Source: Capillimicrobium sp035565675 (lineage in GTDB: Bacteria > Actinomycetota > Thermoleophilia > Solirubrobacterales > Solirubrobacteraceae). Taken from it: a stretch of DNA of 21,011 nucleotides. The stretch lies in the NCBI GenBank assembly GCA_035565675.1, contig DATMSA010000090.1:1-21011 (forward strand), in the 5' to 3' direction. Both the position numbers and the translations under genes were made by a program. Positions 1 to 6,097 of this stretch are shown here, piece by piece (the first letter of the stretch is position 1; each line of letters opens with the position of its first letter). The notes below the pieces were generated by a model that saw only the letters and a program-made list of their open reading frames with translations, was not told where the DNA came from and ran no database searches.

Positions 1-135
1 GCCGGCGACACGCGGCGGCGCAGCGTGGCCCTGACGGTCCGCACGCCGCGCCCCGAGGAGCTGGACGCCGCGGTCGCGGAGCTCGCCGCGCTCGACGAGG
101 TCCACGACGCGACGGTCCGCCCCGCGCCGAGCTGA
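1..135 (+). CDS. C-terminal fragment of unidentified protein (5' end outside window)
   Basis: An open frame enters at base 1 and stops with TGA at 133-135, giving the last 44 residues of a protein. The fragment reads as a beta strand (SVALTVRT), an acidic helix (PEELDAAVAELAAL) and a second strand (VHDATV). This resembles the second half of an ACT-like or MgtC C-terminal domain, but the piece is too short for a family call. The codon usage, with G or C at nearly every third position, matches the true genes in the window. It ends 10 nt before the convergent stop of the MFS gene. Confidence 0.5.
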   Translation, partial: AGDTRRRSVALTVRTPRPEELDAAVAELAALDEVHDATVRPAPS

Positions 136-145
136 CCGGCCCGGA

Positions 146-1393
146 TCAGGCGGCCACGGCGGCCGGCGCCGGGACCGCCCCCGGGCGCGTCCGCCACGCC
201 TCGAACGCGACGACGAGCGCCAGCACGGCCACCACGCTGCCGATGACCTCGAACGTGGCCTCCAGCCCCAGCGGCGTCGACAGCGCGCCGGCGATCACGG
301 CGGGCACCGACAGCGACGCGTAGGCGACGACGTAGAAGGCCGACATCACCTCGGCGCGGTGCGTGGGCGGGATGACGACCGACAGGGCCCGCAGCGCGCC
401 GAGGAAGGCGACGCCGAACCCGCCGCCGCCGACCACCGCGCCCGCCAGCAGCAGCGGCCCGGAGTCCAGCGCGGCGGCCACGACGATCAGCGCGATCCCG
501 GCCGACAGGGCGATCGAGCCGCCGGTCGCGCAGCGCCACGCGGCGGCGCGCCCGAACGCGAGCTGCGTCAGCGCGCCGGCCCCGCAGAGGGCGAGGACGA
601 CCGACCCCGCCACGATGTGGTCGGAGGAGTCGAACAGGGAGGCGGCGAGCTGCGGTCCGAGCGCGAGGAACAGGCCGCCGATCGACCACGAGGACAGCAC
701 GGCCAGCGACGCGAGCAGGAACGGCCGTCGCACCGCCGGAGGGACGCGGGGCACCTGCGGCGTGAGGCGCAGCCGCGAGCGGTCGGGGACCGGCTCGGGC
801 ATCGCCAGCGCGCCGGCCAGCGCCACCCCGAACAGCACGACCAGCAGGACGTACGGCAGGACGCGGGGGGCGGGCGCGAGCTCGACGAGCACGGACGCCA
901 CGAACGTGCCCAGGCCCATGCCGGCGGCGCTCACGACGCCGTTGGCGAGACCGACCCCGGCGGGATCGCGGCGCGGATGGAGGTCGAGCATCGCCGCGCT
1001 GGCCGCGCCGAGCGCGAGGCCGGTGGCCACGCCCTGGACGGCGCGGGCGGCGAACAGCCACTCGACCGACCCGGCGGACGCGAACAGCACGGAGGTGCCG
1101 ATGAGCGTCGCGAGGGAGGCGATCAGGACCGGCCGGCGGCCGACGGCGTCCGACACGCCGCCGGCGAGCAGCAGCGCGCCGAGGACGCCGAACGCGTAGA
1201 CGGCGAAGACGAGCGTGAGGACGGTCGGCGAGAAGCCCCACAGCTCGCGGTAGGTCGCGTAGAGCGGCGACGGCGTCGCCGAGGCGAACAGCGCGAGGCC
1301 GATCACGGCGGTGACGAGCACGTAGGCCGGCCACGGCGCCAGCGTGCGGCGGGCGGGGCGCTGCGGCGGCGGGGCGAGGGTGGTCGCGGACAT
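146..1393 (-). CDS. MFS transporter, probable drug/metabolite exporter
   Basis: A 415-residue integral membrane protein with about twelve hydrophobic segments. Major-facilitator motif A follows TM2 as GGVSDAVGRRP (residues 78-88). The N-terminus is short and cytoplasmic, and the C-terminal tail is Ala/Pro-rich. Length and motif fit the 12-TM proton-antiport exporters; the substrate cannot be read. I chose ATG at 1391-1393, preceded by AAGGAG at 1402-1397 on the minus strand with a tight 3-nt spacer. A TTG at 1412-1414 would add seven residues, but it lies inside the palindrome at 1409-1424 and has no Shine-Dalgarno. The gene is divergent from an ArsR-type regulator 50 nt away, the usual layout for a repressor controlling its exporter, so ligand-dependent derepression is the likely regulation (inference). 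Confidence 0.88.
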   Translation of the reverse strand: MSATTLAPPPQRPARRTLAPWPAYVLVTAVIGLALFASATPSPLYATYRELWGFSPTVLTLVFAVYAFGVLGALLLAGGVSDAVGRRPVLIASLATLIGTSVLFASAGSVEWLFAARAVQGVATGLALGAASAAMLDLHPRRDPAGVGLANGVVSAAGMGLGTFVASVLVELAPAPRVLPYVLLVVLFGVALAGALAMPEPVPDRSRLRLTPQVPRVPPAVRRPFLLASLAVLSSWSIGGLFLALGPQLAASLFDSSDHIVAGSVVLALCGAGALTQLAFGRAAAWRCATGGSIALSAGIALIVVAAALDSGPLLLAGAVVGGGGFGVAFLGALRALSVVIPPTHRAEVMSAFYVVAYASLSVPAVIAGALSTPLGLEATFEVIGSVVAVLALVVAFEAWRTRPGAVPAPAAVAA

Positions 1394-1408
1394 GAGCTCC
1401 TTCGTTGC

Positions 1409-1424
1409 TTCCAAAGTCTTGGAA
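1409..1424. promoter_or_regulatory. Candidate ArsR-family operator in divergent intergenic region
   Basis: Inverted repeat TTCCAA (1409-1414) - AGTC - TTGGAA (1419-1424), in the 50-bp gap between the divergent MFS and ArsR-type genes. It is AT-rich against a strongly GC-rich background and sits just upstream of both ribosome binding sites, where one bound dimer could block both genes. Binding by the adjacent regulator is inferred from position only. Confidence 0.5.
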
Positions 1425-1443
1425 ATAGAGGAGCAGTTGTAGC

Positions 1444-1773
1444 ATGCCGGTCATGCCGTCCCGGTCTCCCGTACGCGACCGCATCCCCCACCCGCCCGTC
1501 GAGAGCCTCGAGCTCACGACGATCCTGCGCACGCTCGGCGACCCGCTGCGCCTGGAGATCGTGCGCGCGCTCGCCGACGGCGAACGCCCCTGCGGGGAGC
1601 TCTCCGAGGAGCTCGGCGTCCCGACGTCCACCGGCTCCTACCACCTGAGGCTGCTGCGCGAGGCCGGCGTCACGCGCACGCGCGCCAGCGGCACCGCGCG
1701 CTACATCTCGCTGCGGCGCGACGACCTCGAGGCCCGCTTCCCGGGCCTGCTCGACGTCCTGCTGTCCGGCTGA
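1444..1773 (+). CDS. ArsR-family winged-helix transcriptional regulator
   Basis: A 109-residue protein. The core (LRTLGDPLRLEIVRAL, residues 28-43) is the standard ArsR/HTH_5 opening helix. The helix-turn-helix covers about 52-75, followed by a wing with RTRASGTARYISL (78-90). It has a single Cys (C50) and no CxC pair, so a classical ArsR/SmtB metal site in helix 3 is unlikely; a small-molecule or non-metal signal is more plausible. ATG at 1444 has AGAGGAG at 1427-1433, 10 nt upstream; a second ATG at 1453 is possible. It is divergent from the MFS exporter and most likely represses it and itself through the 1409-1424 palindrome (inference). Confidence 0.87.
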   Translation: MPVMPSRSPVRDRIPHPPVESLELTTILRTLGDPLRLEIVRALADGERPCGELSEELGVPTSTGSYHLRLLREAGVTRTRASGTARYISLRRDDLEARFPGLLDVLLSG

Positions 1774-1779
1774 GACCGG

Positions 1780-2715
1780 CTACGCGGCGACGGCGTCCGC
1801 ACCCGCGCCGGCGGCATCGGCCGCGCGGGCGTGCTGGGCGATCGCGCGCACGATCGTCGGGCAGGCGCCCGCCGGCAGGTCGTGGCCCATGCCGTGGATC
1901 GTCTCCAGCCGGGCGCCCGGGATCGCCTTCGCCGTGGCGCGCCCGCCCGTCGGGTGGACCATCCGGTCGCGGTCGCCGTGGATCACCAGCGTGGGCGCCC
2001 GAATCCCGCGCAGCGCCGCGGTGCGGTCGCCCGACTTCAGGATCGCGGCCATCTGCCGCGCCACGCCGGCCGGGTTGAAGCCGCGGTCGAACGCCGCGCC
2101 GGCGATCGCGCGGACCCGCTCCTCGTCGTAGGGGAAGCCGCGCGAGCCGATGTGGCGGAACATCGCCACCGCGCGCAGCACCGCCTCGTCGCGGTCGTGC
2201 GGCCGCTTGCGGAACATCAGGCGCATCGTCGACAGCGCGGGCTGCCCCACCCGGCGGGCGCCGGTCGTCGACATGATCGAGACGAGGCTGCGGACCGACT
2301 CCGGATGACGCGCCGCGAGCATCTGGCCGATCATGCCGCCCATCGAGACGCCCACGACGTGGGCCGGGGCGCGGCCCAGCGCGTCGAGCAGGCCGGCGGC
2401 GTCGTCGGCCATGTCGTCGAGCGTGTACTGGCCGGCCGGGAAGCGGCGCAGGATGATGTCGCGGGTCGACGGGGGCGGCGTCGTCGCGGACGTCGAGCGG
2501 CCGGTGTCGCGGTTGTCGTAGCGGATGACGTAGAAGCCCTCGGCGGCGAGCGCGTCGCACATCTCCGGCGGCCACATGATGAGCTGCTGACCCAGGCCGG
2601 CGACGAGCAGCAGCGGCGGGTCGTCCGGGTCGCCGAGGCCCTGCCAGCAGAGCGTGATCCCGCGCCCGACGTCGGTCAGCCGCTCCTCGTGCTCGATCGG
2701 GTCGCCCTGGGTCAT
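1780..2715 (-). CDS. Alpha/beta-fold hydrolase (esterase-like)
   Basis: A 311-residue soluble alpha/beta hydrolase. Features (numbered from ATG 2715): oxyanion-loop region LLLVAGLGQQL near residue 38, the RYDNRDTGRS strand/loop near 66-74, nucleophile elbow GVSMGG with Ser124, an acid in VIHGDRDRMV (Asp248 or Asp250) and catalytic His278 in GMGHD. The DNRDTGRS segment is typical of the aclacinomycin methylesterase/RdmC-like group, but the substrate is unknown. I chose ATG 2713-2715 because AGGAG (2727-2723) lies 7 nt upstream; the GTG at 2721 would leave only 1 nt. It ends 6 nt from the ArsR stop (convergent) and diverges from an SDR gene across a strong palindrome, so co-regulation is likely. 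Confidence 0.85.
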   Translation of the reverse strand: MTQGDPIEHEERLTDVGRGITLCWQGLGDPDDPPLLLVAGLGQQLIMWPPEMCDALAAEGFYVIRYDNRDTGRSTSATTPPPSTRDIILRRFPAGQYTLDDMADDAAGLLDALGRAPAHVVGVSMGGMIGQMLAARHPESVRSLVSIMSTTGARRVGQPALSTMRLMFRKRPHDRDEAVLRAVAMFRHIGSRGFPYDEERVRAIAGAAFDRGFNPAGVARQMAAILKSGDRTAALRGIRAPTLVIHGDRDRMVHPTGGRATAKAIPGARLETIHGMGHDLPAGACPTIVRAIAQHARAADAAGAGADAVAA

Positions 2716-2736
2716 CCTCACGCTCCTGTGGTGGCC

Positions 2737-2752
2737 GGTACGGGACCGTACC
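2737..2752. promoter_or_regulatory. 16-bp palindrome, candidate TetR-type operator
   Basis: GGTACGG (2737-2743) - GA - CCGTACC (2746-2752) has perfect 7-bp arms. It lies in the 101-bp gap between the divergent hydrolase (start 2715) and SDR (start 2817), 22 nt from the hydrolase start. Arm length and tight spacing suit a dimeric repressor of TetR type. No TetR gene is in the window, so the binder would be encoded elsewhere. Confidence 0.5.
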
Positions 2753-2816
2753 AGGGGACGAACGGCAGGCTTCCTGATACCAATCGCGCACCGGACCGCA
2801 ACAAGGAGGAGAGAGC

Positions 2817-3593
2817 GTGGACGTCCTGGAGCAGTTCGCCCTCGACGGCAAGGTGGCGCTGGTGACCGGCGCGGCCTCCGGCCTGGGCGCGCAGTACGCG
2901 GCGGCGATGGCCGAGGCGGGCGCCGATGTCGCGTGCGTCGACATCGACGAGGCCGGCCTGGCCGAGACCGTCAACGTGGTCGAGTCGCACGGCCGCCGGG
3001 CGGTGGCGCTGCGCTGCGACGTCTCCGACGAGCGCCAGGTCGCCGACACGGTCACGGGCGCGGTCGACCGGCTCGGCCGGCTCGACATCGTCTTCAACAA
3101 CGCCGGCGTGGCCGACGCCGAGCCGCTGCTCGTGCACGAGTACAACACGCCCGAGTGGCGGCGCGTGCTGGGCATCAACCTCGACGGCGTCTTCTTCGTC
3201 GCGCGCGAGACGCTGAAGGTCATGGTCCCGCAGGGCGCCGGCAAGCAGATCATCACCGCGTCGATGTGGGGGCTGACCGGCTCGTCGAGCCTGTTCCCGG
3301 CGCCCGCCTACACGGCGGCCAAGGGCGCGGTCGTCAACCTCACGCGCGAGCTCGGCCTGGAGTACGCCAAGCACGGCATCCAGGTCAACGCGATCTGCCC
3401 CGGCTTCTACCGCACGCGCCTGGGCGACTTCCACGACGAGGCGGTGCTCGCCGCGATGAGCGACTTCACGCCGATGGGCCGCATCGCCGAGGCCGAGGAG
3501 ATCAAGGGCCCGGCGCTCTTCCTGGCTTCGGCGGCGTCGGACTTCATGACGGGCCAGACGCTCGTCGTGGACGGCGGCTGCATGGCGAAGTAG
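2817..3593 (+). CDS. Short-chain dehydrogenase/reductase (classical SDR)
   Basis: A 258-residue NAD(P)-dependent oxidoreductase of normal classical-SDR length. Visible motifs: cofactor loop TGAASGLG (17-24), acidic residues VDID at 41-44 suggesting NAD(H) preference, NNAG (94-97), structural Asn121, catalytic Ser149, Tyr165 and Lys169 (YTAAK), PGF at 195-197 and the C-terminal VDGG. Substrate is unknown. GTG 2817 is supported by AAGGAGGA at 2803-2810, spaced 6 nt. It diverges from an alpha/beta hydrolase across the palindrome at 2737-2752. A hydrolase releasing an alcohol that this enzyme oxidises is a reasonable but unproven pairing. Confidence 0.9.
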   Translation: MDVLEQFALDGKVALVTGAASGLGAQYAAAMAEAGADVACVDIDEAGLAETVNVVESHGRRAVALRCDVSDERQVADTVTGAVDRLGRLDIVFNNAGVADAEPLLVHEYNTPEWRRVLGINLDGVFFVARETLKVMVPQGAGKQIITASMWGLTGSSSLFPAPAYTAAKGAVVNLTRELGLEYAKHGIQVNAICPGFYRTRLGDFHDEAVLAAMSDFTPMGRIAEAEEIKGPALFLASAASDFMTGQTLVVDGGCMAK

Positions 3594-3617
3594 GCGCGCG
3601 CGCCGGCGGCGTCCTCC

Positions 3618-3650
3618 TGATGACAGCGTGACGCCAATCACTTGATGACA
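3618..3650 (+). repeat. Direct repeat TGATGACA x2 upstream of a promoter
   Basis: TGATGACA occurs at 3618-3625 and 3643-3650, 25 bp start to start. The second copy overlaps the putative -35 element at 3642-3647. The spacing is near two and a half helical turns. It could be a pair of activator sites or chance; only the sequence and its position are certain. Confidence 0.35.
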
Positions 3651-3670
3651 TCCTGTCGCTAGGTTACGCT
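3642..3670 (+). promoter_or_regulatory. Candidate sigma-70-type promoter for the heptad-repeat gene
   Basis: TTGATG (3642-3647), a 17-nt spacer, then TACGCT (3665-3670). The hexamers keep TTGA of the -35 and the T, A and final T of the -10. The element lies 60 nt before the start codon at 3730, in the least GC-rich part of this gap. The same TACGCT box precedes tRNA-Ser(TGA) at 17554-17559. Confidence 0.4.
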
Positions 3671-3682
3671 GCCGGCGCGCCG

Positions 3683-3702
3683 GGTCCTCGGCAGCGAGGA
3701 CC
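3683..3702 (+). promoter_or_regulatory. 5'-leader stem-loop before the heptad-repeat gene
   Basis: GGTCCTCG (3683-3690), loop GCAG, CGAGGACC (3695-3702): a perfect 8-bp hairpin that would lie in the untranslated leader, 10 nt before the Shine-Dalgarno AAGGAGG at 3713-3719. It may stabilise the transcript or tune translation. No known riboswitch class is recognisable. Confidence 0.4.
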
Positions 3703-3729
3703 GAACCCAGCCAAGGAGGGTCCACCCCC

Positions 3730-4260
3730 ATGCGCACGTCGAGAACGCTCGCGGCCATCTGCGCAGCCGCAACCGCCCTGGTCGCCGTCCCCAGCGTCCA
3801 GGCCGCCACCCAGCCCGCGACGCGCCTGATCGTGCAGGCCGACCGCGCCACCGAGCGCGCCGACGTCGCCGTCGAGCGGGCCGACCGCGCGGTCCACACC
3901 GCCCACGAGATGGGGCACAACGCGAACCTCGCCGCCGCGGACCGCCTCCTCGAGGGCGCCGACCGCGAGCTGCACCGCGCCCACAAGATCCTCCACCGCC
4001 TCGTCGGGCACGCGCGGGCCGACCGCCTGAACGCGGCCAGCGACCGCGCCCTCGAGCGGGCCGACCGCCTCATCGAGTCGGCGGATCGCAAGATCGAGCG
4101 CGCCGACCGCCACGTGCACGACGCCGTCGGCGAGACGAGCGGGCGCCAGCAGCAGCTCGTCCGCGCCGCCGACCGGACCCTCGAGCGGGCCCACCGCCGC
4201 GCCGAGCGCGCGCACCGCCTGATCGAGGCCGCCCATCGCGCCATCCACCGCGCGTCCTAG
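3730..4260 (+). CDS. Exported Ala-Asp/His-Arg heptad-repeat helical protein, function unknown
   Basis: A 176-residue protein with a Sec-type signal peptide (hydrophobic core about 7-22, likely cleavage after VQA at 23-25). The mature part has no Cys, Phe, Trp or Tyr and one Pro (29). It is built from heptads of the form A-[D/H]-R-x-h-x-x. Repeat alanines fall at 37, 44, 51, 58; then 70, 77, 84; then 97, 104 (Ser), 111, 118, 125, 132; then 147, 154, 161, 168. That gives four in-register blocks separated by breaks of 12, 13 and 15 residues. Ala and an aliphatic residue alternate at 4/3 spacing, as in Ala-rich coiled coils (Alacoil-like). The last block swaps Asp for His (AHR three times), making the C-terminus more basic. 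AAGGAGG at 3713-3719 supports the start. No family is recognised. It lies 40 nt upstream of a secreted sulfatase, so co-transcription is likely. Confidence 0.82.
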   Translation: MRTSRTLAAICAAATALVAVPSVQAATQPATRLIVQADRATERADVAVERADRAVHTAHEMGHNANLAAADRLLEGADRELHRAHKILHRLVGHARADRLNAASDRALERADRLIESADRKIERADRHVHDAVGETSGRQQQLVRAADRTLERAHRRAERAHRLIEAAHRAIHRAS

Positions 4261-4300
4261 CGGCGGCCGCGGTCCCGTTCACCACCCACCGGAGAAGCGC

Positions 4301-6001
4301 ATGCCCCTGACCGACCCCTCGAACCAGCTCACCCGCCGGACGTTCCTGTCCGGCGCGGCGAAGACCGGCCTGGCCGCCGGCGCGGCGGCGACCGCGCCCG
4401 GACTGCTCACCGCAGCCGCCCGCGCGCAGTCCGCGCCCCGGCCCGGCATGAACATCCTGTTCATCATCGTCGACCAGATGCGCACCCCCTGGGTGTACCT
4501 GCCGCCGAAGCTGCAGCGGAAGGCGATGCCGACGATCACGAGGCTGGCCAGCGAGGGCGTGCGCTTCTCCAACTTCTTCACCGCCTCGAACATGTGCACG
4601 CCGTCGCGGGCGGCGCAGGCGACCGGCCTGTACACGCACCAGACGGCGATCTTCGCCACGACCCCGCCGACCGACCTCAACCCGGGGTTCCCCACGTTCG
4701 GGTCGATGCTGCGCACGCAGGGCTACGACACCGCCTGGTTCGGCAAGTGGCACCTGTCGGGCGACCAGGTCGGCAACTGCGAGCCCAACCCGTACGAGCG
4801 CTACGGGTTCACCGCCGACTGGCCCGGCTCGGGCACCTGCCCGTCGCCGAACGGCGGCGCCGGCGAGGGCCTGGCGATCGACCCGCTCATCCGCCAGCAG
4901 TTCATCAACTGGCTGAACGCGCGCCCGGCGAACGAGAAGCCGTGGGCGGCGACCGTGAGCCTCGTCAACCCGCACGACATCGCCTGGTACCCGCGCTTCA
5001 CCCGGTTCGTCGAGGGCCAGAGCAAGGCGCCCAAGATCTTCCACCACCTGCCGGGCAACTACGAGACCGCGCGCGAGCGCGAGGAGCGCGACAAGCCGGA
5101 GATGCAGCGGCGCGCGCAGCAGATCGAGAACGAGCTCTTCGGGTTCATGCCCGACGATCGCACGCGACAGCGCCTGTGGACGAAGATGCTGGACACCTAC
5201 CTGCTGATGCACACGCAGGTGGACATCCAGCTCAGCCTGGTCATGAAGGCGCTGGCGCAGTCGCCGTTCGCCCACAACACGGTCGTGATCTTCACGTCCG
5301 ACCACGGCGAGTACGCCGGCGCCCACGGGATGCGCGGCAAGGGCTTCGGGTTCTACGAGGAGGGCGTGCGCGTGCCGCTCATCGTCAAGGACCCGAGCGG
5401 GACGTGGACGCGTGCGATCCGCCAGGACCGCAAGCAGCTCGCGTCGAGCGTGGACCTCGCCGCGCTCATGCTGACGATCGCGACGGGCGGCAACGACTGG
5501 CGCGGGAACTCCGACTTCGCGCAGATCGCCAGCCGCGCGGACATCGCGAGCATCCTGCGCGACCCGGAGGCGCCGGGCCGCGCCTACGTCGCCTACGCGA
5601 CCGACGAGCCGGGCACGACGTCGCAGATCCCGACGACGCAGCAGCTCAAGCCCGCGCCGAACCACATCACCGGGGTGCGCACGCCGGAGGGCAAGTTCGC
5701 CCGCTACGCGTTCTGGAAGGACGGCGGCAACCAGATCGACGAGTCGCGCCCGGTCGAGTACGAGGCCTACGACTACGGGTCGCGCAACGGCCGCCGGGAG
5801 CTCGACAACGTGTACCGGCGGCGCGGGGTGCACCGCGCCGACCGGGCGCTGGTGCGGCGCATGGAGAGCCTCCTCGACAAGGCGATGGAGGAGGAGATCC
5901 AGGCGACGCTGCCCGCGAACCTGCAGCCCGTGCAGGACCAGGCCTACCAGGACTGGTTCTCGCAGCCGCCGGGCGAGTTCACCTGGCGCACCGACAACTG
6001 A
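4301..6001 (+). CDS. Tat-exported formylglycine-dependent sulfatase
   Basis: A 566-residue alkaline-phosphatase-fold sulfatase. A twin-arginine signal is visible: TRRTFLSGA at 11-19, a hydrophobic Ala/Gly stretch, and a likely cut near ARAQS (40-44). The active-site signature CTPSR (99-103) makes Cys99 the residue converted to formylglycine. Other expected residues are present: NILFIIVDQM (Asp58, metal), GKWHL (Lys149, His151), NPHD (His225), TSDHGE (Asp334, His335, metal) and Lys347 in RGKG. Expected activity is hydrolysis of a sulfate ester outside the membrane; the substrate (choline sulfate, aryl or carbohydrate sulfate) cannot be decided. The formylglycine-generating enzyme is not in the window. 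GGAGAAGC at 4291-4298 supports ATG 4301. The gene probably forms a two-gene unit with the upstream heptad protein and ends at hairpins from 6021. Confidence 0.9.
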   Translation: MPLTDPSNQLTRRTFLSGAAKTGLAAGAAATAPGLLTAAARAQSAPRPGMNILFIIVDQMRTPWVYLPPKLQRKAMPTITRLASEGVRFSNFFTASNMCTPSRAAQATGLYTHQTAIFATTPPTDLNPGFPTFGSMLRTQGYDTAWFGKWHLSGDQVGNCEPNPYERYGFTADWPGSGTCPSPNGGAGEGLAIDPLIRQQFINWLNARPANEKPWAATVSLVNPHDIAWYPRFTRFVEGQSKAPKIFHHLPGNYETAREREERDKPEMQRRAQQIENELFGFMPDDRTRQRLWTKMLDTYLLMHTQVDIQLSLVMKALAQSPFAHNTVVIFTSDHGEYAGAHGMRGKGFGFYEEGVRVPLIVKDPSGTWTRAIRQDRKQLASSVDLAALMLTIATGGNDWRGNSDFAQIASRADIASILRDPEAPGRAYVAYATDEPGTTSQIPTTQQLKPAPNHITGVRTPEGKFARYAFWKDGGNQIDESRPVEYEAYDYGSRNGRRELDNVYRRRGVHRADRALVRRMESLLDKAMEEEIQATLPANLQPVQDQAYQDWFSQPPGEFTWRTDN

Positions 6002-6020
6002 GGAGCAGTCCTCAGCGGGA

Positions 6021-6049
6021 CCGCGGCCGGGTGGGTGGCCCGGCCGCGG
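6021..6049 (+). terminator. Strong GC stem-loop after the sulfatase (terminator-like)
   Basis: CCGCGGCCGGG (6021-6031), a 7-nt loop, CCCGGCCGCGG (6039-6049): a perfect 11-bp stem starting 20 nt after the sulfatase stop. No T-tract follows, so it would be an L-shaped or Rho-assisted terminator. Two smaller hairpins follow at 6055-6070 (GGCCGA/TCGGCC) and 6072-6084 (CCCGG/CCGGG), filling the gap to xfp. Confidence 0.6.
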
Positions 6050-6097
6050 CTCCCGGCCGACGATTCGGCCACCCGGACGCCGGGCACACACTCGCCG

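Noticed and set aside
3730..4260. The repeated GACCGC-type DNA in the heptad gene as a CRISPR or tandem DNA repeat
   Set aside because: The periodicity is 21 nt, in frame and degenerate at the DNA level; it is explained by the protein heptads, with no spacers.
6035..6097. GTG 6035 as the xfp start
   Set aside because: It lies in the loop of the perfect 11-bp hairpin after the sulfatase, has no ribosome binding site, and adds residues not resembling known phosphoketolases.
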